Shown: positions 33,557 through 43,628, numbered from the stretch's first letter. The stretch: 64,000 nt of DNA from Methylocaldum sp. 14B (GCF_002005105.1 NZ_MSCV01000022.1:1-64000), one strand, 5' to 3'. Notes: generated by a model not told the origin, from the sequence alone. A program made the numbers and translations.

Positions 33557-36268
33557 ATGGGAGAAATCAGCCGGGTCAAGCTTTTCGGCAAGCTTAACCG
33601 CATTTGCTACAAAGCTATCGAAAGCGCGACCGTGTTTTGCAAATTGCGGGGCAATCCGTACGTGGAATTGGTGCACTGGCTGCATCAATTGCTTCAGCTT
33701 CAGGATTCGGATTTGCACCGCCTCATCAAGCAGTTCGGCATCGATCCGGGCCGCCTCGCCAAGGATTTTACCGAGTCGCTCGACCGCTTGCCGCGGGGAG
33801 CTACGTCCATATCCGACCTGTCGTCGCACGTCGAGGAGGCGGTCGAGCGAGGATGGGTATACGGAACGCTAATGTTCGGCGAAAACCAGGTCCGCTCGGG
33901 CCACCTGCTCGTCGGCATTTTGAAGACTCGGGGGCTGCGCGGCGAACTGGTCGGCATTTCGAAAGAATTCGAAAAGATCGGCCTCGAAACGCTGACCGAA
34001 CGGTTGGCTGAGTTTGTTGGCGGTTCGCCCGAAGACGGATTGGCCGCGACCGACGGATTTCAGGCAGGCGGAGCGGCTCCTGGCGAAGCGAGCGGAGCTA
34101 TATCGCCTGCTGCCATGGGCAAGCAGGAGGCGCTCAAGCAATTTACCGTCGACCTGACGGAACAGGCGAGGCAGGGAAAGATGGACCCTGTCGTGGGACG
34201 CGACGAGGAGATCCGCCAGGTCATCGATATCCTTATGCGCCGTCGTCAGAACAATCCCATCCTGACGGGCGAGGCGGGCGTCGGCAAGACCGCGGTCGTC
34301 GAAGGATTCGCCCAGAAAATCGTGGCGGGCGATGTGCCGCCGCCTTTGCGCGATGTGAGCTTGCGCACCTTGGATGTCGGGCTCCTCCAGGCCGGGGCCA
34401 GCATGAAAGGGGAGTTCGAGAATCGATTGCGGCAAGTCATCGAGGAGGTCCAGGCCTCGCCCAAACCGATCATCCTCTTCATCGACGAGGCTCATACCTT
34501 GGTTGGCGCGGGCGGAGCTGCCGGTACCGGCGATGCCGCCAATCTTTTGAAGCCAGCCTTGGCGCGCGGCAACCTGCGCACGGTGGCGGCGACGACCTGG
34601 GCGGAATACAAGAAATACATCGAAAAGGATCCGGCATTGACGCGCCGCTTCCAGGTCGTCCAGGTGCACGAACCGAGCGAAGAGAAAGCCATACGCATGA
34701 TGCGCGGCGTGGTTTCCGTGATGGAAAAGCATCATCGGGTGCAAGTTTTGGACGAGGCGCTGGAATCCGCCGTCAAGCTTTCGCACCGTTATATCCCGGC
34801 GCGTCAGCTCCCCGACAAAGCCGTCAGCCTTCTCGACACCGCCTGCGCCCGCGTTGCCATAAGCCAGCACGCGGTGCCGCCCGAGGTGGACGATTGCCGA
34901 AAGCGCATACAAGCACTCGAAACCGAGCTGGACATCATCGGCCGGGAACGTTCCGTAGGGATCGACACGACAGCCCGCGAAAACCGCGCGCTAGCCGAAC
35001 TGGAGGCCGAACGTGAGAGGCTGGCGGCGCTGGAAGGCCGCTGGAACTCCGAAAAGGAAGTGGTCGAAAAGATTCTGGCCCTGCGTCAGCAACTTCGGGA
35101 GCAGACCGGAAAAGTTGAAGGCACCGGCAGCTCCTTGGAGCAGGCGGCGGAACAGGCGGAACCCGCACCCGCCGTCGACCGGGATGCGCTGTTGTCCGAA
35201 CTCAAGGACCTGCAAAGTCGGCTGCACGCGTTGCAAGGCGAACATCCGCTGATCCTGCCCACTGTCGACGGCCAAGCGGTCGCTTCCGTAGTCCAGGATT
35301 GGACCGGCATTCCCGTCGGACGCATGGTTAAGAACGAGGTCGAAACCGTGCTGAAGCTGGCCGATATCCTGGAACAGCGCATCATTGGCCAACGCCACGC
35401 CTTGGAAATGATTGCCAAGCGTATTCAGACCTCCCGTGCCGGTCTCGATAACCCCAATAAGCCGATCGGCGTCTTCATGTTGGCCGGCAGTTCGGGCGTC
35501 GGCAAGACCGAAACCGCCCTGGCTTTGGCCGAGGCTCTCTACGGCGGCGAGCAGAACGTCATCACCATCAATATGAGCGAATATCAGGAGGCGCACACCG
35601 TATCGACCCTCAAGGGTGCTCCGCCGGGTTACGTCGGTTACGGCGAGGGTGGCGTTCTGACCGAAGCGGTAAGGCGTAGGCCCTATAGCGTGGTGTTGCT
35701 GGACGAAGTCGAAAAAGCCCATCCCGACGTTCACGAGATCTTCTTCCAAGTATTCGACAAGGGCTGGATGGAGGACGGCGAAGGCCGGGTGATCGACTTC
35801 AAGAACACCCTGATTCTCCTGACTACCAACGCGGGGACGGACCTGATCATGAATCTGTGCAAAGACCCGGAACTGATGCCCGAACCCGACGGCATCGCCA
35901 AGGCTCTGCGCGAACCCTTGCTCAAGGTTTTCCCGCCTGCCTTGTTAGGCCGCCTGGTCGTCATTCCTTATTACCCGTTGAGCGACGAAATGATCGGTGC
36001 CATTGCGCGGCTGCAGCTCGGCCGCATCGAAAAGCGCATCCGGGAAACCCACAAGGTGCCGTTCAGTTATGACGACGAGGTGATCAAACTCATCACCAAC
36101 CGTTGCACCGAGCTCGAGAGCGGCGGGCGCATGATCGACGCGATTTTGACCAATACCGTGTTGCCGAGGATCAGCGAAGAGTTCTTGATCCGGATGATGG
36201 ACGGGAACGCCATAGAGCGGGTGCATATCGACGTGCAGGATGGACAATTCGGCTACCGGTTTGAATAA
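33557..36268 (+). CDS. clpV: T6SS sheath-recycling ATPase ClpV (TssH)
   Basis: A 903-residue AAA+ disaggregase that takes apart contracted TssBC sheaths. The N-terminal Clp-N domain (about 10-160) is followed by AAA-1 with Walker [10 protein letters not shown] and Walker [15 protein letters not shown], a middle coiled region (about 440-570), and AAA-2 with [11 protein letters not shown] and [12 protein letters not shown]-terminal [14 protein letters not shown] is also typical. GGGGGATCGCTTC precedes the ATG. It is the last structural gene before the cargo island. Confidence 0.96.
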   Translation: MGEISRVKLFGKLNRICYKAIESATVFCKLRGNPYVELVHWLHQLLQLQDSDLHRLIKQFGIDPGRLAKDFTESLDRLPRGATSISDLSSHVEEAVERGWVYGTLMFGENQVRSGHLLVGILKTRGLRGELVGISKEFEKIGLETLTERLAEFVGGSPEDGLAATDGFQAGGAAPGEASGAISPAAMGKQEALKQFTVDLTEQARQGKMDPVVGRDEEIRQVIDILMRRRQNNPILTGEAGVGKTAVVEGFAQKIVAGDVPPPLRDVSLRTLDVGLLQAGASMKGEFENRLRQVIEEVQASPKPIILFIDEAHTLVGAGGAAGTGDAANLLKPALARGNLRTVAATTWAEYKKYIEKDPALTRRFQVVQVHEPSEEKAIRMMRGVVSVMEKHHRVQVLDEALESAVKLSHRYIPARQLPDKAVSLLDTACARVAISQHAVPPEVDDCRKRIQALETELDIIGRERSVGIDTTARENRALAELEAERERLAALEGRWNSEKEVVEKILALRQQLREQTGKVEGTGSSLEQAAEQAEPAPAVDRDALLSELKDLQSRLHALQGEHPLILPTVDGQAVASVVQDWTGIPVGRMVKNEVETVLKLADILEQRIIGQRHALEMIAKRIQTSRAGLDNPNKPIGVFMLAGSSGVGKTETALALAEALYGGEQNVITINMSEYQEAHTVSTLKGAPPGYVGYGEGGVLTEAVRRRPYSVVLLDEVEKAHPDVHEIFFQVFDKGWMEDGEGRVIDFKNTLILLTTNAGTDLIMNLCKDPELMPEPDGIAKALREPLLKVFPPALLGRLVVIPYYPLSDEMIGAIARLQLGRIEKRIRETHKVPFSYDDEVIKLITNRCTELESGGRMIDAILTNTVLPRISEEFLIRMMDGNAIERVHIDVQDGQFGYRFE

Positions 36269-36369
36269 AAAATAAGGCCGCGACAAAGTCTCGGCAGCAT
36301 CCTCGTGGTGACCCTGTTGCTACGAGTCTGTAATCAAAACAAGAGTACGAACCTGAGGGGGAAATTCGG

Positions 36370-37380
36370 ATGGACGTGTTCACCGAAGTCTATGACAAGA
36401 GTATCGAGTTGCTTAAGACGTCATCGCTGCAAAAGGACTGGAAAGACATCGAGTCCGGATTGAAGAAGCTGCTTCAATCCGATGGTCCGTCGGTCGATGC
36501 CGCACCGGTACTCGACAAGCTGCGCAAGCAGTTGGAAGAAGCCGCGAAGGGGAAAGCCTTGAGCGGCCGCGCGCAGTCCCAGGAGATCCTCAGCGCCTGT
36601 CAGACCGGCAGTTCCGGCTACCAAGACCGTGCGGCGTGCATCAAGCAGTTCCGGCATTTCTATCTGGTGGCGAAGAAAGGTAACCAGAGCATATGGGTTG
36701 TCGACTCTCCGAAGCACTATGGCAAGTGGACCTATGATCTCTTCGCCGGGAGGAACGAAGCCCAACTCAAATCGGATCTCAACCACTGGCGCGAGGTGTT
36801 CGGTGAGGGTAATCGGAAGATGATGTCCGAGGCGCTTCAGCTCGCCCGCAAGTGGAGTTCCGATGTGGAGGTCAAGCTGAGCGGCAAGTCCGGGGATGCG
36901 AACGACACGATCCGCCGCTGGTTTCACACCGACGGTGCCAAGGCCGGTGATCTCGATGCCAGCCGGGGCAAACTGCTCGACGGATTCAAGAAGATCACAG
37001 CGGCCTGTAATTCCGGCAAGGTGATATTTTCCGACCGTCCCCACAAGCGCGCGGACGGGTCGATGAAAAACACCTTCGCCTCGGTCAACAGCTTGGACGT
37101 CATGCCGGTGATCTACATTTACGAATTGTTTCTGCGCACCGGCAAGCGTACGCGTCTCGGAAACATTCCGAAGCTGTGGCTGTGCGCCCTGACGGTAGTC
37201 CACGAATTATCCCACAAGCTGGTTAAGACCGAAGACATCCGTTACGACTACGACGGACTCAAGCCCGGCAACGGATTCAAAACCGAAGATGCCTTGAACA
37301 ACGCCGATAGCTGGGCTTACTTCGCCGGTGATCTTGTCGGCGCGATTCCCAAAAGTGCGATCAAGGAAGCACTAAGCTAA
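36370..37380 (+). CDS. Aspzincin-like (M35-type) metallopeptidase, candidate T6SS effector
   Basis: A 336-residue protein without signal peptide. Near the C-terminus it has VVHELSHKLVKTED, so HExxH at 278-282, and an Asp eleven residues before NADSW-like motifs; Asp289 is the likely third zinc ligand of an aspzincin (deuterolysin or lysine-specific endopeptidase type). The following NADSWAYF supports this family. The first 250 residues are mostly helical and unassigned. It has GAGGGGG as ribosome site and lies between clpV and vgrG, followed 16 bp later by a small exported protein. Lack of a signal with a secreted-type protease fold fits delivery by the T6SS. Effector status is inference. Confidence 0.75.
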   Translation: MDVFTEVYDKSIELLKTSSLQKDWKDIESGLKKLLQSDGPSVDAAPVLDKLRKQLEEAAKGKALSGRAQSQEILSACQTGSSGYQDRAACIKQFRHFYLVAKKGNQSIWVVDSPKHYGKWTYDLFAGRNEAQLKSDLNHWREVFGEGNRKMMSEALQLARKWSSDVEVKLSGKSGDANDTIRRWFHTDGAKAGDLDASRGKLLDGFKKITAACNSGKVIFSDRPHKRADGSMKNTFASVNSLDVMPVIYIYELFLRTGKRTRLGNIPKLWLCALTVVHELSHKLVKTEDIRYDYDGLKPGNGFKTEDALNNADSWAYFAGDLVGAIPKSAIKEALS

Positions 37381-37396
37381 ACCAGACGATTGCCCC

Positions 37397-37837
37397 ATGT
37401 GCACACTTTTCCGGCAAAGACTTTGTAAGCTCATCATCGTGGCTGCGACGGTGTTTCCTATATTCGCATGGGGCGACGCAGCTACGCTGCCCCAAATAAA
37501 GGAGTCAGGCATGGAATCTTCCAAGAGACGTGCGCCGGCGGCGAAGCCGGTCACCCACAAAGGCATACGCTACGAGCAACTGCGTGCGGCGCGCTCACGA
37601 GGCTTCGGACAGAGCGGCGGCGTTATCGCGGCGGTCGACGAAGCCAGCGGTCAGGAACTCTGGACCTTGCAATTGTATACCACGCAGTACGACCCCCACG
37701 AGGAAACCGATGCACAGGAGGTTTATATCGAGGAACTGCGTATCGATAAGAAGTCCGAGACGTTGATCGCACGCGACGAGCGCGGGCGCACGTTTATAGT
37801 CAATCTCAAGGATCGCACGGTCACCGAAAAGCACTAG
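37397..37837 (+). CDS. Small exported protein, candidate immunity protein to the metallopeptidase
   Basis: A 146-residue protein that I do not recognise. From ATG 37397 it has a signal peptide (RLCKLIIVAATVFPIFAWG), which would place it in the periplasm. However, the start has no clear ribosome site, while ATG 37511 has GGAG at ideal distance and would give a 108-residue cytosolic form. The mature part looks all-beta (GGVIAAVDEASGQELWTLQL, LRIDKKSETLIARDERGRTF). The close downstream position to the peptidase gene suggests an effector-immunity pair. That is inference from order and size only. Confidence 0.6.
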   Translation: MCTLFRQRLCKLIIVAATVFPIFAWGDAATLPQIKESGMESSKRRAPAAKPVTHKGIRYEQLRAARSRGFGQSGGVIAAVDEASGQELWTLQLYTTQYDPHEETDAQEVYIEELRIDKKSETLIARDERGRTFIVNLKDRTVTEKH

Positions 37838-38052
37838 GCGACTGGGGCGTCCGACGGGCTGGAGCGCGGCGCAGGACGCACGAACACGGCGAATTGGCTC
37901 GGGTTTTCTGATTCGCTCGATGGAGGCGAATCCCATCGATCGAGGGCACTGAGTGTCCCGGATCAGGGATTTGGGTACGGGTTCGGGTCATTTTTTCAAA
38001 AAACGCGGCATAAAATGCTGCACGTGAGCCCCGACGGGGATTAGGAGAAAGC

Positions 38053-38961
38053 ATGGCCGAGCAGACTGCTCGTGATTTGGTGGCGTACAAGAACTACACG
38101 CCGACGGGTCTCACTGAGACGAGACTAACCAGAAAGCTTACCCTGGACCAGGAGTGGGTATTCGGTGGATCGGGCGGCGTCGATATCATGATCAAGTTCG
38201 ACAAGAACTTTTTCAAAAAGCACCTGTTTACTTACTCCAAGAAAACCAATGAGGTCGCACAGATCGCCTTCTTCCTCTCAAAGGAGGCCGGCGACCCGCC
38301 CGGCAGAGAAATGGACTTCTGGCTCCAGGCCGAATTGATCAAGCTCAATCAAAAACTTCGGAAGGCGCTGGAACACCGTGCAGAAGCCTATCGGTGCACT
38401 TGCGGGCACTATCTGATCTCTCACGCCTGTACAAACTGCGGGCATGGCCCGGCAAAACACAAGACCGGGAGTGGGGCGAATTGCGCATGCAAGGAAGACA
38501 CTGGTGCCGGAATAAAATGCGGCTGCACCACCTATACCAACAGATGTGTCGAATCCGGCTGCGCTTGCGGCGGGTTTACGAATACACCGACAGGGGCGTA
38601 CGCAACATCCCGAAGCAATAGCGGAAAGGGACCCGATAACCCTTTGCAAGGAGCTCCTACGCAAGTAAATACGTGCATTATTCTCGACCGGATACCCATG
38701 GAAAAATTCAAAGACGTGGTCATCAAATCGTTCGAGACCGCAGAAACGACATCCCACACCTGGGCGATCAATACCGAAAAACACCTGACATGGGATTTCG
38801 GAATCGCAAACTGTGTGGTCAATGCTTCGCTTGGGCAAGCTCCGAAAGATTGGACAACCAGCACCGGTGTAACGGTATCGGCCAAAAAACTCAGTTTTAC
38901 CCCGGCCAGCAGCGGAAAGCGGGACCTGTACACTTATCAGGTTTTCCACTTGAGCAATTGA
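38053..38961 (+). CDS. Cysteine-rich protein of unknown family in the T6SS cargo island
   Basis: A 302-residue protein without signal peptide. GGAG lies 6 bp before the ATG. Residues about 112-178 are a dense cluster of cysteines with histidines: YRCTCGHYLISHACTNCGHG, then NCACKED, KCGCTTYTNRC and GCACGG. About a dozen Cys in 65 residues suggest two or more metal sites. Flanking parts look like mixed alpha/beta, with a C-terminal beta-rich end. I know no family with this pattern. Between an apparent protease effector and a FYVE protein it is most simply read as another cargo or adaptor protein. Confidence 0.6.
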   Translation: MAEQTARDLVAYKNYTPTGLTETRLTRKLTLDQEWVFGGSGGVDIMIKFDKNFFKKHLFTYSKKTNEVAQIAFFLSKEAGDPPGREMDFWLQAELIKLNQKLRKALEHRAEAYRCTCGHYLISHACTNCGHGPAKHKTGSGANCACKEDTGAGIKCGCTTYTNRCVESGCACGGFTNTPTGAYATSRSNSGKGPDNPLQGAPTQVNTCIILDRIPMEKFKDVVIKSFETAETTSHTWAINTEKHLTWDFGIANCVVNASLGQAPKDWTTSTGVTVSAKKLSFTPASSGKRDLYTYQVFHLSN

Positions 38962-39186
38962 CGCGAGATACCGGTATAGCGGACTTACAAAGGCAATCTA
39001 GGATGTCCGAGATATCCGGTGTAAGGTCCGTAGATCAAGGCCAAACCCATCCTGTGTATCATCCGGATCGTATTTCGACCCCAGAGATGCATAGGATGAG
39101 CTAAGTAGCTTCTATAATTTCCTCTTGTGTTCCTTTAATCCCGATTCATTTTCTATTAGGCGTTATTTCGAATGGAGATTACATAA

Positions 39187-40152
39187 ATGCCGCTAGCACA
39201 ACCGAATACGAGAGGAGTATTCCCGGCGACGATGGGAGGGCAACCCATACCCGAGATAAAGGTCGCGGATAATACTGCATTAAGCGATATGGAAGATATC
39301 CATTTTGGTATGAATATCGATGAGGCCGTCAATGCCGATCTTTATCGGGATCTCGATCGCGGAAATCCGGTGGAGGCCGACCTTGTCGGCCTTGGCGCAA
39401 GAACCATCGATATCAAGCGGCGCGGCGGGAGAACCGCGGAGGATGACTGGGAAATACACTGGGGAAATGCGAGAGCGCGCGGGCTCAAAGGCATGGACGA
39501 CACGAAGTTCCAAAACTTTAACCAGGCTAGGCCCATTAAGCACCGCCAGTTTCCGGCGGGTGCGCATCTGGGCGGCGTCGACGTAGGGGGAACGAACAAA
39601 GAATATAGCCTCGGTGCCACCACAAAAGCGGATACCGAAGGCCTTGAAATGGGTACGAGGTGGTCCAAAACCGCGCTTGAATATTCGCTGGCGCATGGCG
39701 GCGGAAAAATCCATTTTCACCTGGACGGAATGGGTGAATTATCCGGTATTTTCGATAAAACCGGGGATTATGGCTATAACGTCACCAGCCGCGAACTGCG
39801 GTACGTCAAGAGATTCTGGATGAGATTCCAGCATAAGGTGATATTTTATAACGGATATACGGCCGCTCTATTGCCGGTGATTGTCTGTCCTCCCTGGATA
39901 CCGAACTGGGAACCGGATAGCGCGACGAACACGTGCCGGGTATGCAATAAGGAATTCAGCAGAGTATTTCCGGTCCGGTGGCGTCATCACTGCCGCTTGT
40001 GCGGCAAGAATGTTTGCGACGTCTGTTCGCCCGACCGCGTCCGGTTGACGTTTCCGGTTCAGCGGCCCGGGCACGTACGTGAAACCGGCCCGGTAAGGGT
40101 CTGTAGACCCTGTTATTTGGCCTTCAATCGTGCGCTTCCCGCTCCGATATAA
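39187..40152 (+). CDS. FYVE zinc-finger protein in the T6SS cargo island, candidate effector
   Basis: A 321-residue protein whose last 80 residues form a complete FYVE finger. WEPD is at 241-244 (the WxxD motif). Four CxxC pairs follow: C250/C253, C269/C272, C277/C280 and C306/C309. The basic patch RWRHHCR is at 264-270 and RVC at 304-306. In eukaryotes this domain binds PI3P on endosomes. Residues 1-235 have no signal and no domain I can name; SLAHGGGKIHFHLDGMGEL and TSRELRYVKRFW look like the compact C-terminal domains of polymorphic toxins, a weak impression. GGAG lies 11 bp before the ATG. A T6SS effector with host-membrane targeting is my inference. Confidence 0.85.
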   Translation: MPLAQPNTRGVFPATMGGQPIPEIKVADNTALSDMEDIHFGMNIDEAVNADLYRDLDRGNPVEADLVGLGARTIDIKRRGGRTAEDDWEIHWGNARARGLKGMDDTKFQNFNQARPIKHRQFPAGAHLGGVDVGGTNKEYSLGATTKADTEGLEMGTRWSKTALEYSLAHGGGKIHFHLDGMGELSGIFDKTGDYGYNVTSRELRYVKRFWMRFQHKVIFYNGYTAALLPVIVCPPWIPNWEPDSATNTCRVCNKEFSRVFPVRWRHHCRLCGKNVCDVCSPDRVRLTFPVQRPGHVRETGPVRVCRPCYLAFNRALPAPI

Positions 40153-40218
40153 GCGTCGGCGATGCTGAAAAAGAAAGGCCCGAATTTCCACGCTCTGTAC
40201 TATTCCGAAAGTTGATCT

Positions 40219-41553
40219 ATGTTGGACGACGAACCGTCAGATTTCCGCATCGAGGAAGTAACCCCCGAGTTGGCGTTGAGCGGTGCGATTCGCTTGCTGC
40301 AAGCGAATCGCCTCGATGACGCCGAGCGGATTTTCAGCGTACTACTGGAGAATTATCCGGACATTCCCGAAATTCTTCATTTCTACGGCATCCTCGCGCA
40401 TCGGAGAGGCAGAGACGATCTGGCCGTCGAGTCGATCGAAAAGGCCATCGCCATTGCGCCGACCTATGCCGATGCGTACAACAACCTCGGCAACATCTAT
40501 AACAAGGCCGGCAAGCCCGAAAAGGCGGTGGACGCCTACCGGCGCGCGATCGAGCTGAATCCCGGAAACGTTGCTGCGCACAACAATCTCGGCACCGTTC
40601 TCAAGGATCTGGAGCGCTTCGAGGAAGCCGCGGAGCAATTCGCCAAGGCGATCGAACTGATGCCGGACAACGCCGAGCTCTATCACAATTTCGGAAACGT
40701 ATTCCGGAAGCAGGGCAAATTCGGGGAGGCCGCCCAGGCTTACCGCAGAGCGATCAATCTCCGGCCGTACCGCTCGGACGATTACGAAAATCTTTGCCAT
40801 GTGCTGTACCTGCAAGGCTTGGTCGAGGAAGCATTGCCCACGATCCGTCAATGGCTGGAACACGATCCGACCAATCCTCTGGCGCTGCACCGGCTGCATT
40901 CGTATGCCGGGACGGACGTCCCGGCGCGCGCTTCGGACGACTACGTCCGCATGACGTTCGACAGCTTTGCCGATAGTTTCGATTACGTGCTTAAGGGACT
41001 CGACTATCGGGCTCCGGGTTTGGTCAAGGAAGCCGTCGCCGCATTGTACGATCGGGATCGAGTCGACCTCGAAGTGCTCGACGTCGGCTGCGGGACCGGG
41101 CTGTGCGGGGAATTCTTGCGTCCTTATGCGCGTCGGCTGACCGGCGTGGATCTGTCCGTCAAAATGCTGGAGAAGGCCCATGCCAGACGGCAATACGACG
41201 ATTTGATCGAGAGTGAATTAACAGCCTACATCGGACGGCACACGGATCGGTTCGACCTGATCGTCTCCGCCGATACGCTGGTTTATTTCGGCGATTTGAG
41301 CGCGGTTTTCGAGCGGGTAGGGCGGGCACTGCGCCGGGGCGGATACTTCATTTTCACGGTGGAACGTAACGACGAGCGGCCGTCCGAAGGGTACAAGATC
41401 AATCTCCACGGGCGTTACAGCCATACGGAGGATTACCTGCAACGTGAGCTGGAAAGCGCCGGGCTTTCCCTTCGGAGGGGCGAGCAGCAGATGTTGCGCT
41501 ACGAGGCCGGTGTGCCTGTGGAAGGGTTTCTGATCGTTGCCGCGCGGTCTTGA
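40219..41553 (+). CDS. TPR-repeat SAM-dependent methyltransferase
   Basis: A 444-residue cytoplasmic protein. Residues 20-210 hold about five tetratricopeptide repeats (YADAYNNLGNIYNKAGKPEK, VAAHNNLGTVLKDLERFEEA, AELYHNFGNVFRKQGKFGEA). The rest is a class I methyltransferase with the SAM-binding VLDVGCGTGLCGEFL and GVDLSVKMLEKA, and LIVSADTLVYFGDL as post-motif. The substrate is unknown; protein methylation via TPR recognition is possible. It sits 67 bp after the FYVE gene and 125 bp before vgrG. It could modify a cargo or simply be a passenger gene. Confidence 0.85.
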   Translation: MLDDEPSDFRIEEVTPELALSGAIRLLQANRLDDAERIFSVLLENYPDIPEILHFYGILAHRRGRDDLAVESIEKAIAIAPTYADAYNNLGNIYNKAGKPEKAVDAYRRAIELNPGNVAAHNNLGTVLKDLERFEEAAEQFAKAIELMPDNAELYHNFGNVFRKQGKFGEAAQAYRRAINLRPYRSDDYENLCHVLYLQGLVEEALPTIRQWLEHDPTNPLALHRLHSYAGTDVPARASDDYVRMTFDSFADSFDYVLKGLDYRAPGLVKEAVAALYDRDRVDLEVLDVGCGTGLCGEFLRPYARRLTGVDLSVKMLEKAHARRQYDDLIESELTAYIGRHTDRFDLIVSADTLVYFGDLSAVFERVGRALRRGGYFIFTVERNDERPSEGYKINLHGRYSHTEDYLQRELESAGLSLRRGEQQMLRYEAGVPVEGFLIVAARS

Positions 41554-41678
41554 ATTCGGTGGTTGCTCGCTGCGACCGGAAAGGTGTCTCGGGCGGAATC
41601 GCCTGAAATCATCGGTCTATATCCCAGGTTTGTTAGTATTCGACAAATTGTCTCCAATCATTCTAATGGGTTAGTTTT

Positions 41679-43628
41679 ATGTCGTTCACCCAGGATTTCC
41701 GCTCCGCTTCCGTAACGAGTCCTTTGGGCAAAGACGTCTTGTTGTTCTTCCGAATGCAGGGGCGGGAGGAATTCAGCCGTTCGTTCGAGCTTGAAGTGGA
41801 TTTGCTCAGCGAGAATCGGAATATCGCCGCCAAGGACGTTCTGGGAAAGAAACTGACCGTCGCGCTTGAACTTTCCAACGGGGGCAAACGTTATTTCAAC
41901 GGCTATGCCGTTCAATTCAGCCAGGAACCCGATCTCGGCGAATTCGCGCATTACCGGGCGGTTTTGCGGCCGTGGCTATGGTTTCTGACGCGCAAGACGA
42001 ATTGCCGCATTTTTCAGGACAAAACCGTACCGGAGATCGTCAAGGCCATTTTCGAGGAGCATGGCTTCAGCGGCGACATTCAGGAATCGCTGAGCGAAAC
42101 CTATCGGCAGCGCGAATACTGCGTACAGTATCGCGAAAGCGACTTCGATTTCGTCAATCGGCTCCTGGAAGAAGAAGGCATCTACTATTTCTTCAAGCAC
42201 GAAAGCGACAAGCACATTCTCAATCTCATCGATTCCGCCAATGCCCACTCGGCGGTTTCCGGGTATGCGGAAGTCCCTTTCTTTCCCCCGGAGAATCAAG
42301 AACGGCGGCTCCGGGATCACATCTTCGCCTGGTCCTTCAAGCGGGTTATTCAGCCTGGGACTTACACGGTCAACGATTTCGACTTTGAAAAGCCCAAAGC
42401 CTCCTTGATCGAAAAGACAAACCGGCCGACGGAGGACGATTACAGCAAATACGAACAATACGATTATCCGGGAGGATACGTTGCGAATGCCGACGGGTCG
42501 CATTACTCGAAAGTGCGGTTGGAGGCGCTCCAGTCGGATTACGAGCGGTTTTCGGGCGAGGGTAACGTCGCGGGCCTGGAAGTCGGAGCCTTGTTCAAGC
42601 TGATCGATCATCCCCGGCAGGATCAGAACAAGGAATACGTGGTTACCGGAATGGAATTCCGGCTGCAATCCAACCGCTATAAGTCGGCGAGCGACTCGGC
42701 CGGCGATTTCGCGGAGAAGCTCGGCATTTCCGCCATTGCCAAGACGCAGCAGTTTCGTGCCGCCCATCGCACGCCGAGACCCATGGTTCGCGGGCCGCAA
42801 ACCGCCATAGTGGTCGGCAAATCGGGCGAGGAAATCTGGACCGACCAATATGGACGCGTGAAGGTCAAGTTTCACTGGGACCGCGCGGAGAATCGGGACG
42901 AGACCAGTTCGTGCTGGGTGCGGGTGTCCCAGCCGTGGGCGGGAAAAGGATGGGGAGCGATTGCGATACCCCGTATCGGCCAGGAAGTGATCGTTGATTT
43001 TCTCGAAGGCAATCCGGATCAGCCGATCATTACCGGCCGCGTCTACAACGCGGAGCAGACCGTGCCCTATGCCTTGCCCGGCAAGGCCACGCAAACCGGC
43101 ATCAAATCGCGCAGCAGCAAGGGCGGGGGACAGGACAATTTCAACGAGATCCGCATGGAGGACGATAAGGGGAAGGAGGAAATCTATATCCATGCCGAGA
43201 AAGACATGAATGTGGTTGTCGAAAACAGCGCCACGCTCAAGGTCGGTTTCGACAAGAAGGACCCCGGCGATCAGACGATAGACATCTACAATCACCGGAC
43301 GACGACCCTGGAGCAGGGCAACGACAAGCTGCAGCTCAAGCAGGGCAATCGGGAAGTGGTGCTGGACATGGGCAACCACACCTTGTCGATCAAACAGGGG
43401 AATCAGGAGACCAAGATCGATCTGGGCAAAAGCACGCTGGAGGCGATGCAGTCGATCGAACTCAAGGTCGGGCAGAACAGTATCAAGATTGATCAAAGCG
43501 GCATCACGATCAAAGGCATGATGGTCAATATCGAGGGAACCAGCATGGCGGAACTGAAATCGCCCATGACGACGGTAAAGGGCGACGGAATGCTGACCGC
43601 CAAGGGCGGTATCGTCATGATCAATTAA
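41679..43628 (+). CDS. vgrG: T6SS spike protein VgrG (TssI)
   Basis: A 649-residue protein that trimerises into the tail spike. The gp27-like part has FLTRKTNCRIFQDKTVPEIV and YRESDFDFVNRLLEEEGIYYFF; the gp5-like part has DQYGRVKVKFHWDR and WVRVSQPWAGKGWGAIAIPR. The C-terminal needle is a run of short beta repeats ending in KGGIVMIN. There is no extra C-terminal toxin domain, so cargo must be carried by adaptors, Hcp or PAAR. The DUF2345 tail is short. Confidence 0.96.
   Translation: MSFTQDFRSASVTSPLGKDVLLFFRMQGREEFSRSFELEVDLLSENRNIAAKDVLGKKLTVALELSNGGKRYFNGYAVQFSQEPDLGEFAHYRAVLRPWLWFLTRKTNCRIFQDKTVPEIVKAIFEEHGFSGDIQESLSETYRQREYCVQYRESDFDFVNRLLEEEGIYYFFKHESDKHILNLIDSANAHSAVSGYAEVPFFPPENQERRLRDHIFAWSFKRVIQPGTYTVNDFDFEKPKASLIEKTNRPTEDDYSKYEQYDYPGGYVANADGSHYSKVRLEALQSDYERFSGEGNVAGLEVGALFKLIDHPRQDQNKEYVVTGMEFRLQSNRYKSASDSAGDFAEKLGISAIAKTQQFRAAHRTPRPMVRGPQTAIVVGKSGEEIWTDQYGRVKVKFHWDRAENRDETSSCWVRVSQPWAGKGWGAIAIPRIGQEVIVDFLEGNPDQPIITGRVYNAEQTVPYALPGKATQTGIKSRSSKGGGQDNFNEIRMEDDKGKEEIYIHAEKDMNVVVENSATLKVGFDKKDPGDQTIDIYNHRTTTLEQGNDKLQLKQGNREVVLDMGNHTLSIKQGNQETKIDLGKSTLEAMQSIELKVGQNSIKIDQSGITIKGMMVNIEGTSMAELKSPMTTVKGDGMLTAKGGIVMIN

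Noticed and set aside
39460-39830. Naming the N-terminal part of the FYVE protein as a specific polymorphic-toxin domain
   Set aside because: Only a vague resemblance of two short stretches; no catalytic motif can be shown.
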